NCBI GenBank assembly: GCA_021323255.1 | Contig: JAJTCL010000013.1 | Span: 1-17,584, forward strand | DNA length: 17,584 nt | DNA from: Propionibacteriaceae bacterium | GTDB taxonomy: Bacteria > Actinomycetota > Actinomycetes > Propionibacteriales > Propionibacteriaceae | Direction: 5' to 3' | Shown: in pieces, positions 1 to 7,085 of the stretch | Layout of the letters: each line of letters opens with the position of its first letter | Position numbering within the stretch: the stretch's first letter is position 1 | Position numbers and translations under genes: made by a program | The notes under the pieces: model-generated | The model's input: only the letters and a program-made list of their open reading frames with translations | Told to the model about the DNA's origin: nothing | Database searches by the model: none

Positions 1-201
1 GTCGGTCGCAAGCTCTCCGTCCTGACCCCGGCACTGATCGAGGCAGCTCATCGCGCCGGCAAAAAGGTGCACATCTGGACAGTCGATGACTCCGAAATCA
101 TGGAAATGCTTATCGACGCAGGTGTTGACGGTATTTTCACCGACCGCGTGGACACGCTGAAGGACGTGCTAGTCCGGCGCGGCCTGTGGGCTGATCCATA
201 G
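1..201 (+). CDS. Glycerophosphodiester phosphodiesterase, C-terminal fragment
   Basis: The window opens inside this gene; only the last 66 codons and a TAG stop are visible. The visible piece contains KKVHIWTVDD followed by GVDGIFTDRVD. This is the typical last strand and helix of the GDPD TIM-barrel family (xVWTVN...GVDGIxTDxP). Family members hydrolyse glycerophosphodiesters to sn-glycerol-3-phosphate and an alcohol. The metal-binding and catalytic residues lie upstream and cannot be checked, nor can a signal peptide, so cytoplasmic or exported location is unknown. The gene ends 11 bp before the MFS permease start, suggesting one transcript. The family assignment is fairly secure from these motifs; the substrate is not. 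Confidence 0.8.
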   Translation, partial: VGRKLSVLTPALIEAAHRAGKKVHIWTVDDSEIMEMLIDAGVDGIFTDRVDTLKDVLVRRGLWADP

Positions 202-212
202 ATCGGGATGCG

Positions 213-1526
213 ATGACGAACGGTGACAGCGTTGAGCACGCTGCTGAGCTCGAGCCACCGCTGGCGGTCGGATCGCGCATCAAGCGCCGGGTTGTGCTGG
301 CGTGGGGCCTGTGGGACTGGGGATCCTCGGCGTACTCGGCGGTCATCACCTCCTTCGTCTTCGGCCCGTACGTCGTCCGCGGCGTAGTCGGAGAGGCGCA
401 GCCAGGCGGGCTCAGCGCGAACACCTGGCTGGGCATCTCGAGCGCGGCAGCGGGCCTGCTGATTGCCCTCATCGCGCCCATCACCGGTCAGCGTGCCGAC
501 GCCGGCGGTCATCGCAAGCGCAGCCTTGCGATCTGGAGCGCACTCGTCATCGCCGTCATGTTCGGCATGTATACGGTGAAGAACGAACCGAGCTACCTAT
601 GGATCGCGCTCGTGCTGCTAGCCGCCGGCGCCGTCTTCCAGGAGTTTGCCGTAGTCTCCTACAACGCGATGCTGCCGCAGGTCTCAACGCCTGAGACCAT
701 CGGACGGGTATCGGGATTCGGCTGGTCGATGGGCTACGTCGGCGGCATTTTCCTGCTGCTGATCTGCTATGTCGGATTCATCGCGCCGGATGTCGGCTGG
801 TTCGGGGTCACCTTCTCGGCTGTCTGGTTTGCGGTATTTGCGATCCCAGTGCTGCTCGCAGTCCCCGAAAAGCTGCCAGGCCCTAAGCGCCGGCGAGTGA
901 GCTTCTTCGCCTCCTACCCGCTTCTCATCAACGACGTCAAAGCGCTGTTCCGGCGTGATCGGAACGCGGTGTACTTCCTCATAGCATCGGCCCTGTACCG
1001 GGACGGCTTGGCGGCCATCTTCAGCTTTGGCGCGATCTTGGCGGTCAGTGTCTACGGATTGGGGCAGTCATCGGTGCTGATCTTCGGAATCGCCGCCAAT
1101 CTGGTTGCCGCACTCGGTGCACTCGGGATGGGGGCCGTCGAGGACCGGATCGGGCCCAAGAGAGTGATCATGATCTCGTTGATCGGGCTGATCACAACCG
1201 CGATGATTCTGCTTTTCGCTCACGGCACCACGATGTTCTGGATCTTCGGTCTACTCCTGACCCTGTGGGTAGGTCCGGCGCAGGCCAGTTCCCGGTCTTT
1301 CATGGCACGCATCGCACCGGCCGGGCGAGAGGGCGAGATGTTTGGGCTGTACGCCACCACCGGCCGGGCAGCCTCCTTCCTGGCACCGGGACTTTTCGCT
1401 CTCTTCTCAGGTTTGTTCTCAGACCGCGTCGGTATCGTGGGGATCGCTCTCGTCCTGCTAGCCGGCGCACTACTGCTGGCGCGCGTGCAGTCGCCACCAA
1501 GACAGCAAATCCTGGTCTCTGAATAG
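213..1526 (+). CDS. MFS permease, UMF1 / Atg22-like family
   Basis: The protein has 437 residues and about 12 hydrophobic segments, the normal size for a major facilitator permease. Three stretches mark the UMF1 (Atg22-like) branch: WDWGSSAYSAVITSFVFGPYV near residues 33-53, the NAMLPQ...RVSGFGWSMGYVGG region near 150-177, and GPAQASSRSFMARIAP...EMFGLYATTGRAASF near 354-390. Members sit in the cytoplasmic membrane. Substrates are mostly unknown; efflux of amino acids is proposed for the yeast vacuolar relative. The ATG at 213 is preceded by a weak GGGA. The gene follows the phosphodiesterase fragment by 11 bp and is probably co-transcribed, but this does not prove a shared substrate. The family call is strong and the transported compound is not recognisable. 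Confidence 0.85.
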   Translation: MTNGDSVEHAAELEPPLAVGSRIKRRVVLAWGLWDWGSSAYSAVITSFVFGPYVVRGVVGEAQPGGLSANTWLGISSAAAGLLIALIAPITGQRADAGGHRKRSLAIWSALVIAVMFGMYTVKNEPSYLWIALVLLAAGAVFQEFAVVSYNAMLPQVSTPETIGRVSGFGWSMGYVGGIFLLLICYVGFIAPDVGWFGVTFSAVWFAVFAIPVLLAVPEKLPGPKRRRVSFFASYPLLINDVKALFRRDRNAVYFLIASALYRDGLAAIFSFGAILAVSVYGLGQSSVLIFGIAANLVAALGALGMGAVEDRIGPKRVIMISLIGLITTAMILLFAHGTTMFWIFGLLLTLWVGPAQASSRSFMARIAPAGREGEMFGLYATTGRAASFLAPGLFALFSGLFSDRVGIVGIALVLLAGALLLARVQSPPRQQILVSE

Positions 1527-1534
1527 CGTGAATC

Positions 1535-1547
1535 ACCAACAGTTGGT
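1535..1547. promoter_or_regulatory. 13-bp perfect palindrome, possible operator
   Basis: ACCAAC-A-GTTGGT is a perfect 6-bp inverted repeat around one central base. It lies 8 bp after the MFS stop codon and 11 bp upstream of the candidate -35 of rbpA. Its size and placement suit a dimeric regulator acting on rbpA. It is too short to be a convincing terminator and has no T-run. Function is inferred from position only. Confidence 0.35.
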
Positions 1548-1558
1548 ATGGCAGCGGC

Positions 1559-1584
1559 GGAACATATCGACCCAGCCGTGAGTT
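1559..1584 (+). promoter_or_regulatory. Candidate SigR/SigH-type promoter of rbpA
   Basis: GGAAC at 1559-1563 and GTT at 1582-1584 are separated by exactly 18 bases. This matches the actinobacterial SigR/SigH consensus (GGAAT or GGAAC, 18-20 bases, GTT). In Streptomyces coelicolor rbpA belongs to the SigR thiol-oxidative-stress regulon, so motif and target agree. The predicted start of transcription would lie near 1590, giving a leader of about 45 nt that contains two GGAAACG copies 10 bp apart (1601-1607 and 1611-1617). Confidence 0.65.
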
Positions 1585-1623
1585 GAACCATTCGGGTGTG
1601 GGAAACGTCAGGAAACGCTAGAC

Positions 1624-1628
1624 GGAGG
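1624..1628 (+). promoter_or_regulatory. Ribosome-binding site deciding the rbpA start
   Basis: GGAGG lies 8 bases before the ATG at 1637 but only 2 bases before an in-frame GTG at 1631. The spacing favours the ATG. Confidence 0.75.
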
Positions 1629-1636
1629 TTGTGCTC

Positions 1637-2017
1637 ATGGCTGATCGCTCACTGAGGGGCACCGGTCTCGGTGCCAAGAGCTTCGAGGACGAGGCAGGTG
1701 TTGAGTTCGCTGCTCGGCAGGAGGTCGGCTACGACTGTCCGCGAGATCACCATTTCAGCTTGGTTTTCGCAGCTGAGGCCGACATTCCTTCTGTGTGGGA
1801 ATGCCCCCGGTGCGGTGCGGAATCGCTGCGTGCCGACGGCGAGCGGCCCGAGCTGAAGGAGGAGAAGCCGGCGCGTACCCACTGGGACATGCTCCGCGAA
1901 CGGCGCTCCATCGCCGAGCTTGAAGATTTGCTGGCTGAGCGACTGAACCAGCTCCGTTCCGGTGAGCTCGGCTCGACCGCACTCTCCCGCAACACACGAC
2001 CGAAGAAGACCGCCTAA
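1637..2017 (+). CDS. rbpA: RNA polymerase-binding protein RbpA
   Basis: The 126-residue product fits RbpA, an actinobacterial factor that binds the RNA polymerase core and the principal sigma factor and stabilises the open complex. The N-terminal tail (residues 1-27) precedes the core domain. Candidate zinc ligands C34, H38, C56 and C59 are seen in YDCPRDHHF and WECPRCG. A charged linker (about 67-81) leads to the sigma-interacting helices beginning HWDMLRERRSIAELE at 82-96. The ATG at 1637 is chosen over GTG 1631 by Shine-Dalgarno spacing. A SigR/SigH-like promoter lies upstream, and a long inverted repeat follows the stop. The downstream convergent fxsA-ppm1-lnt block gives a gene order also known around mycobacterial rbpA. 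Confidence 0.96.
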   Translation: MADRSLRGTGLGAKSFEDEAGVEFAARQEVGYDCPRDHHFSLVFAAEADIPSVWECPRCGAESLRADGERPELKEEKPARTHWDMLRERRSIAELEDLLAERLNQLRSGELGSTALSRNTRPKKTA

Positions 2018-2022
2018 AGTTT

Positions 2023-2102
2023 CGCTGCTCGGGCCGCCTTCTCGTTGCGTGCTGCTGTCCCCCGATCAGCGGCGCAGAGGACGAGAGGGCGGCCCTTCGA
2101 GC
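2023..2102. terminator. Long inverted repeat between convergent rbpA and fxsA, likely bidirectional terminator
   Basis: The 15-base arm at 2031-2045 pairs with 2081-2095 with a single G-T exception. A further 4-bp pairing (CGCT 2023-2026 with AGCG 2099-2102) extends the base past a 4x4 internal loop. The 35-base loop can fold again (TGCG/CGCA and GCTG/CAGC). It occupies nearly all of the 96-bp gap between two convergent genes. There is no T-tract, which is common for GC-rich actinobacterial terminators. Confidence 0.7.
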
Positions 2103-2113
2103 GCCTGTGCAGG

Positions 2114-2668
2114 CTATCGGCGAGGTTCGTCGGGACCCGCTTGCTGAGACGGCTCCTCGATCTCACCCGCGATGATCATGGGACCCTCCGGCTGCTGTCC
2201 ATTCGCCGGCGGCGACTCAACTGTCTCCCCCGGGATGAGATTCTCGCGGTCCAGTCGCGCCCGCATCACCGGAATGCCCAGCCGGTTGATCCGGCGGGCC
2301 ACGAAGAAGGCGATCATCTTACGAGCAAGTGGCCGAGTCCAGCGCAGCAGAAACAGGAAACCTATGACGTCGGTCAGGAAGCCGGGCAGCATCAACAAGA
2401 CGCCGCCGACGAGGATCAGCGCGGCATCAGCGAGTTCTCCAGTCGGCACCTTGCCCTTGGTAAAGGCTTCGTTCAAAGCCTTCCAGGCACGTGCACCCTC
2501 GTGACGCATCAGGAGGAACCCGACGATCGCTTCCGCCAGCAGAATGAGCACAGTCGGTAGTAGGCCGAGGTTCTGGCCGACCTGAACCAGTAGCCAAACC
2601 TCGAGAATCGGGACGGCGACCAAAAGCACCGCCAAAAGGACTAGCGGCCACCCATGACGAAGCTTCAT
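2114..2668 (-). CDS. fxsA: FxsA family membrane protein
   Basis: The protein has 184 residues. Hydrophobic segments lie at about 7-27 and 32-53, and a further hydrophobic region at about 82-108. Family hallmarks include PILEVWLLVQVG near residue 20 and the run GARAWKALNEAF...GKVPTGELADAALILVGGVLLMLPGFLTD near 58-100. FxsA is a cytoplasmic-membrane protein. In E. coli its overproduction relieves F-plasmid exclusion of phage T7, but the general role is unknown. The tail from about 137 is polar and likely cytoplasmic. The ATG at 2668 overlaps the ppm1 stop codon in an ATGA arrangement, so translation is probably coupled; a GAGGAGG about 14 bases upstream lies inside ppm1. Longer in-frame starts run through ppm1 and are rejected. 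Confidence 0.9.
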   Translation of the reverse strand: MKLRHGWPLVLLAVLLVAVPILEVWLLVQVGQNLGLLPTVLILLAEAIVGFLLMRHEGARAWKALNEAFTKGKVPTGELADAALILVGGVLLMLPGFLTDVIGFLFLLRWTRPLARKMIAFFVARRINRLGIPVMRARLDRENLIPGETVESPPANGQQPEGPMIIAGEIEEPSQQAGPDEPRR

Positions 2669-3486
2669 GAGGTCAGCACTTTCCTCCTCGCTAGGAGCCC
2701 GCGCAGCTGCTTGGCCCGGTGGTCCACACCCCACAGTGTGGTGAGGAGCAGCGCCTCGATGACGATTCGTTTGCTCATCTTGGAGGCACCGTACTCCCGT
2801 TCGATGAACGTGATCGGTACCTCGACTACCCGGAAGCCGCCTTTCAGTGCCCGCCAGGCGAGATCGACCTGGAAGCAATAGCCGGCCGAAGCGACATTGT
2901 CTAGCCCAAGCCCGAGCAGTGTCTCGCGCCGAAAAGCACGGAAACCGCCGGTTGCGTCCCGCAGCGGGATACCGAGCATGATCCGGGTCCAGAGGTTTCC
3001 GCCGCGTGACAGCGCCTCACGGGATTTCGGCCAATTGACCACCTCGCCACCTTTGACCCAACGCGATCCAAGAACAAGATCAGCATCGGTGAGCGCTGCC
3101 AGCAGTCTCGGCAGCTGCTCTGGCTGATGTGACCCATCGGCATCCATTTCGACCAACACGTCGTAGCCGGCATTGATGCCCCATTCAAAGCCAGCCAGGT
3201 AGGCCGCGCCCAAGCCCTCCTTGCCGAGCCGGTGCATGACATGGACGTGGTCGTCACCGCTGGAAATCTCCTCGGCCAGCTTGCCGGTGCCGTCTGGCGA
3301 ATTGTCGTCGGCGATCAGAACGTGGGCAGCCGGAACAGCTTTACGGGTCCGGCTGAGGATACGGGCGATGTTCTCCAACTCGTTGTAGGTCGGAATGATC
3401 ACCAGAGTCGGTCCCAGGGCGGGTGAGGTGGGTACCTCCCCGGCTTCTTTGTCCTGATTCGTCATCGGCGGCGTCGGTTGGCTCAA
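2665..3486 (-). CDS. ppm1: Polyprenol monophosphomannose synthase (GT2, DPM1-like)
   Basis: This GT2 enzyme transfers mannose from GDP-mannose to polyprenyl phosphate, giving the donor for membrane mannosyltransferases (lipoglycans, protein O-mannosylation). Counting from the TTG at 3486 (273 aa), IPTYNE lies at 31-36, IADDNSPDGT at 58-67, the DAD metal motif at 115-117 (MDADGSHQPEQLP), GSRWVKGG at 140-147 and ERxYGASKMS near 229-238. The C-terminus lacks the GtrA-like membrane domain of some relatives. TTG 3486 has a weak AGAAAGAG sequence upstream; ATG 3465 is an alternative with no visible ribosome-binding site. Either start lies far inside the lnt frame (overlap 125-146 bp). In M. tuberculosis the Lnt and Ppm1 functions are fused in one polypeptide, which supports the pairing. 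Confidence 0.93.
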   Translation of the reverse strand: MSQPTPPMTNQDKEAGEVPTSPALGPTLVIIPTYNELENIARILSRTRKAVPAAHVLIADDNSPDGTGKLAEEISSGDDHVHVMHRLGKEGLGAAYLAGFEWGINAGYDVLVEMDADGSHQPEQLPRLLAALTDADLVLGSRWVKGGEVVNWPKSREALSRGGNLWTRIMLGIPLRDATGGFRAFRRETLLGLGLDNVASAGYCFQVDLAWRALKGGFRVVEVPITFIEREYGASKMSKRIVIEALLLTTLWGVDHRAKQLRGLLARRKVLTS

Positions 3487-5221
3487 CAGGAGTCTCTTTC
3501 TCGTGTTTGATTGCTTCGCTGGCTGGCGCTCGCTCAGCGCGCATCGCGCTTTGGAGTCCGCGTACTTCGTCGTCGCTCGCAGACGTAAAGCGTGTCTGGT
3601 CGCTCCTCCTCAGCACGGCGGCACGCGACCCGAGTGCGGCAGCGAGGCAAGCCAGTATGGCTAACAGCGCCAAGCTTCGCTCCAGCCATGGGGCAACTCT
3701 GACAGCCGGCGTTAGGGCACTTCGCAATGGCATATCGACCACCATGCTCTGTGCTGTGAACTCCTGAGTGCGCGCAACAACCGCTCCATCTCGCGTGATG
3801 AAACCAGAGACGCTGTTCGTGGTGGCCACAGCGATTTCCCGGCGGCTCTCCATTGCTCGAGCCCGGGTGATGGCGAACTGCTGCTCGATCTGGCCAGTTC
3901 CGCCGTAGGTTGCGTTGTTGCTCTGCACCATCATCACCTGTGCGCCACCGATCAGGGAGCTGTAGAGCGTTTGGTCATAAGCCAATTCGAAGCAGATCAC
4001 GTCGCCGATCTTGATCGGCCGGCCGGCGACCGCGACGTCGAGCACGCCCGGACGCGTTCCGGCGATCGACTGGGCGCCGACCTGCTGCAACAGTGGGATC
4101 AGCGGCAGTAGCTGAGCACGGAAGGGAATCCACTCACCGAACGGGACCAGATTCTGTTTGTCATAGCGAGCCAGCACTCCGCGCTCTGGATCCCACCACA
4201 GGGCTGCGGTCTGGCGTTCGTCATCCCCGGGCCCCTGCATCACGGCCCCGACCAGAATGGGACGGTCAGCCACGTCTGCAGCGGCTTGCACGGTTAGCTT
4301 GGTGAGCGGATCGACGGTTGGATCGATGTCGGTGGAGTTCTCCGGCCAGAGCACGAAATCCGGCTCAGGAACTTCGCCGAGTCGTGCCTTGGTCATCAGC
4401 TGGATTGTCTCCGACAAGTGGTTGTTGGTGACCGACCGAGCCCGACCCATGGCCTCAATGCCGCGTCCCGGAATGTTGCCCTGTACGATCCCCACCCGAA
4501 CGCTGCCGGCTGAGCCGGCCTCAGGCTCGACCTGGTAGATCCGCAGCGCAGACCCGAGCAGGCCCAGGCCAACGGTCAGTGCCGCGGCGATGAGGAGCTG
4601 GCGCCTCCTCGCCGGCCGGCCCCTTCGGGCAGACCACAGCGTAAGAATTGCCCATGCGATGAGCTGACCGATCAGGGCAACGGCGAAGGAAACTCCTGCC
4701 ACTCCGATGATCGGAAAGAATCCAGCCAGCGGCGTGTCGACCGCGGCGTATGCGATCCGGGTCCAGCCGAATCCTCCGAAAGGAATCCGGGAATAGGCGT
4801 ACTCGATGAGCACCCAACAACAGGCGGTGGCGAGCGGCCACCAGCGCAGCCCGCTGACGAGAGTCACGGTCAGTCCGAGGAGGCCGAAGAACAGCGCCAT
4901 GAAAATGATCAGTAAGGCAGCGATCCAGGTACCGAGTACATGGAGCCAGCTGACAGCGAACAGCAGCATGGTCAGCCCGAACAGATACCCGAGTCCGAGT
5001 GCCGCGGCCGGCCGCACCCCACGGACACCCAGGGTGAAGGCGGGAATGGCGACCAACAGCAGTGGCCAGAATCCGTATGGCTGCCAGCTCAGGCCGAGCG
5101 CGGCGCCGGCGACCAACACCACCGCAAAGCGAGGCAGCATGGAGACCTGTGCGGGCTCCAGCAGTTCGGTTGCCGTCCCAGCGGCGCGTGAGCGCGTCAG
5201 CGACGCGAGGGGCCGGGACAC
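3341..5221 (-). CDS. lnt: Apolipoprotein N-acyltransferase Lnt
   Basis: Lnt acylates the N-terminal cysteine of diacylated lipoproteins in the cytoplasmic membrane. The 626-residue frame (GTG start) has about seven hydrophobic segments between 30 and 225, then a nitrilase domain at about 240-500. The Glu-Lys-Cys triad is intact: E294 in LWPEN, K355 in YDKQN and C410 in GDVICFE. A last membrane segment spans about 515-533. After it comes an unusual polar tail of about 90 residues. Residues 534-573 are encoded by a repeat with a second copy upstream of the gene, and residues 579-626 lie inside the overlapping ppm1 frame. The GTG at 5221 has a poor ribosome-binding site; ATG 5140 (residue 28, with AGGT upstream) is a reasonable alternative start. 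Confidence 0.92.
   Translation of the reverse strand: MSRPLASLTRSRAAGTATELLEPAQVSMLPRFAVVLVAGAALGLSWQPYGFWPLLLVAIPAFTLGVRGVRPAAALGLGYLFGLTMLLFAVSWLHVLGTWIAALLIIFMALFFGLLGLTVTLVSGLRWWPLATACCWVLIEYAYSRIPFGGFGWTRIAYAAVDTPLAGFFPIIGVAGVSFAVALIGQLIAWAILTLWSARRGRPARRRQLLIAAALTVGLGLLGSALRIYQVEPEAGSAGSVRVGIVQGNIPGRGIEAMGRARSVTNNHLSETIQLMTKARLGEVPEPDFVLWPENSTDIDPTVDPLTKLTVQAAADVADRPILVGAVMQGPGDDERQTAALWWDPERGVLARYDKQNLVPFGEWIPFRAQLLPLIPLLQQVGAQSIAGTRPGVLDVAVAGRPIKIGDVICFELAYDQTLYSSLIGGAQVMMVQSNNATYGGTGQIEQQFAITRARAMESRREIAVATTNSVSGFITRDGAVVARTQEFTAQSMVVDMPLRSALTPAVRVAPWLERSLALLAILACLAAALGSRAAVLRRSDQTRFTSASDDEVRGLQSAMRAERAPASEAIKHEKETPVEPTDAADDESGQRSRGGTHLTRPGTDSGDHSDLQRVGEHRPYPQPDP
3505..3620. repeat. 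Repeat copy A, compact, inside the 3' end of lnt
   Basis: Module 1 (3505-3535) matches 5239-5269 at 29 of 31 bases. Module 2 (3537-3620) matches 5417-5501 at roughly 85% by hand alignment with one 1-base gap. Both copies have the same orientation. Module 2 contains a short hairpin (CAGAC/GTCTG around 3580-3597) that is kept in the other copy. In the minus-strand frame it encodes Lnt residues 534-573. Confidence 0.75.
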
Positions 5222-5238
5222 GGACCGAGCCTACCCAA

Positions 5239-5501
5239 GTTTGATTGCTCCGCTCGCTGGCGCTCGCTCTATCTAATCGCTCGCTTCGCTCGCTGCGATG
5301 TTCGCCGGAAGCCGCCGTCTTCGTCGAATCCGACAAAACCAGCCTTGACATGGCCAGCTCTGCCCACAACGCGTTTCGTCGGCATCTCCTGCAGATCGGC
5401 GGCGCGAACATCGCGGGCGCGGATCGCGCCGTTGAGCCCGCCTACTTCGTCGACGCTCGCAGACGAAAGAGCGTGTCTGCTCGCTCCTTCTCAGCGCGGC
5501 G
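5239..5501. repeat. Repeat copy B, split, in the gap upstream of lnt
   Basis: This second copy has module 1 at 5239-5269 and module 2 at 5417-5501, separated by 147 extra bases (1 base in copy A). The extra piece begins with more CGCTCGCT-type low-complexity sequence (5276-5295). The right end runs into the last codons of the amidohydrolase gene. The gap 5222-5490 otherwise shows no recognisable gene, apart from an open frame that continues in phase after the amidohydrolase stop (to a TAG at 5269-5271). The pattern suggests a family of dispersed intergenic repeats rather than an insertion sequence; no transposase or target duplication is visible. Confidence 0.7.
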
Positions 5502-7059
5502 AAGGTGCGATCCGGACAAACGACTCCGATTGGTAGATGAGCCGGCCCGCGGCGATGGTCGCCACACAGGTCGGCAGCGCAGTCGTATCCAACCGAGGCA
5601 ACGGAGCGGGTCCTTCCAATTCGCCACTTTCCTCATCCCAGATGGCAAGACTGGCCAAGGCTCCCTGCTGTATGGTCCCCGCGTTATCGGCAAAGGCTGC
5701 CCAGTGCGCTCCCCTAGTCGCGGCGTCAAAAGCAGCGACGACGCTCAGCCGTTCGCCCAGCTGCCAATGCCGCACGGCAGATTGTACGGTGGCCCAGCCT
5801 GCGAGCGGGGTCACTGGGGAGTCCGTGCCGAACGCCAGGGGTACCCCGGAGCGCTCCAGAGTGCCCCATCTGTTCATCACCTGGGCGCGGCTCGGACCGA
5901 GACGTTGCTCGTACAGCTCGCCGGGCTTACCCCACGCCGCGTCAAAGGCTGGCTGCATGCTGGCCACCACACCCAGTTCAGCCAGGGTTGCGATGTCGGC
6001 GTCGGAGATCATCTCGACATGCTCCAAGCGATGCCGGGCCGCGCGGATGCGTCGGGTCCCGAGCCTCGCCGCCGCCTGCCGCAGACCCGACACGGCGGCG
6101 GCCACCGCGTCGTCGCCGATGCAATGAAAACCAGCTTGCAGTCCAGCCTGGGTACAGGCAATCACGTGATCGGCGATCTGCTGCTCGGACAGATAGCGGG
6201 CACCACAGGTCTCGGCATCGGCGTACGGCTCGCGCAGCGATGCGGTGCGCGAGCCGATGGCACCATCGATGCAGAGATCACCCCCTAGGCCTGCCACCCC
6301 GGTTTGCTGTGCCCACTCGATGGTCGGCTCCGTGGCGAGCTCGCCCCAGTAACTCACCACGCCAACGCCCACCTCGGCTGCCACCTCTCGGACTCGAGCG
6401 AGGTCCTCGATCGGTCCAAGATGAGGCCCACCTAATTCGTGCACCGCAGCCACACCTTGGGCCGCCGCTGCGTGGAGTGCCGTGCGCGCAGCGGATCGAC
6501 GTTGTTGGTCGGTGAACAGTCGGCCCAGGCTGCCGCGGCAGAGATGGTGTGCTTCGCGCGTGAGCAGCCCGTCCGCGCGATACCCGACTGCCTCCGAGAC
6601 ACCCGGAAGTTGATCAAGAAGGGTGGAGGAGACTACCGCGGAGTGGACGTCGACCCGGGCCAGGTAGACCGCTACACCGCCAGCGGCTCGGTCGAGCTCG
6701 CTTCGGGTCGGGGGCATCGGTTCGGGCCATGTGCGTTCATCCCAGCCCTGGCCGATGATGACGTGCGCATCCGGATGATGACGGGCGTAGGCTGCGACCC
6801 TCTCGACGACGTCATCCCGACTTCTCACATCGTGCAGACCAAGGCCCGCCATGACTTGGCCAGTCTGGATCAGATGCGCGTGCGCGTCGACAAATGCGGG
6901 CGTAAGCAGCCGTCCACGAAGATCAACTTCTGTTTGCCCGGGAGCTGCGGCTCGGGCCGCCTCATCGGTGCCGACGAAACTGATGAGATTCCCGTTGGTT
7001 ACGACAGCAGTTGCTCCCGGGTGGTCAGGAGCGTAGACGCGTCCCCTGACGAAGATCAC
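5491..7059 (-). CDS. YtcJ-like amidohydrolase (amidohydrolase_3 family)
   Basis: The product has 522 residues, a normal size for YtcJ-like metal-dependent hydrolases. Candidate metal and catalytic residues are all present: H60 and H62 in FVDAHAHL, D265 in the family IDGAIGSRTA stretch, H312 in FHCIGDDA, H347 in LEHVEM and D413 in FGTDSPV. The N-terminal 50 residues and the last 80 or so form the usual composite beta-sandwich. No signal peptide is seen, so it is probably cytoplasmic. Substrates of this group vary (amides, formamides, imides) and cannot be predicted here. The start is a GTG at 7059, 26 bp after the AsnC-type regulator, with a poor ribosome-binding site. The pair probably forms an operon, and the regulator may respond to a substrate of this enzyme. 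Confidence 0.88.
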   Translation of the reverse strand: MIFVRGRVYAPDHPGATAVVTNGNLISFVGTDEAARAAAPGQTEVDLRGRLLTPAFVDAHAHLIQTGQVMAGLGLHDVRSRDDVVERVAAYARHHPDAHVIIGQGWDERTWPEPMPPTRSELDRAAGGVAVYLARVDVHSAVVSSTLLDQLPGVSEAVGYRADGLLTREAHHLCRGSLGRLFTDQQRRSAARTALHAAAAQGVAAVHELGGPHLGPIEDLARVREVAAEVGVGVVSYWGELATEPTIEWAQQTGVAGLGGDLCIDGAIGSRTASLREPYADAETCGARYLSEQQIADHVIACTQAGLQAGFHCIGDDAVAAAVSGLRQAAARLGTRRIRAARHRLEHVEMISDADIATLAELGVVASMQPAFDAAWGKPGELYEQRLGPSRAQVMNRWGTLERSGVPLAFGTDSPVTPLAGWATVQSAVRHWQLGERLSVVAAFDAATRGAHWAAFADNAGTIQQGALASLAIWDEESGELEGPAPLPRLDTTALPTCVATIAAGRLIYQSESFVRIAPSPR

Positions 7060-7085
7060 AAGTAGTCCGAGATGAAGGGGTTCGG

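Noticed and set aside
3505..3620. Insertion sequence as origin of the lnt-tail repeat
   Set aside because: About 115 bp with no transposase, no terminal inverted repeats and no visible target duplication; a dispersed repeat is the simpler reading.
5239..5300. CRISPR-like array from the repeated CGCTCGCT units
   Set aside because: Units are short, irregular and contiguous with no unique spacers of constant length and no cas gene nearby.
4521..5411. A 296-codon minus-strand frame overlapping lnt
   Set aside because: Same strand but a different frame from the conserved Lnt membrane domain; translation is Arg-rich and without recognisable features.
5245..6288. A 347-codon plus-strand open frame over the repeat gap and amidohydrolase
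   Set aside because: It is antisense to a well-supported amidohydrolase and its start lies in CGCTCGCT low-complexity sequence; the translation is Arg/Gly-rich and without motifs.
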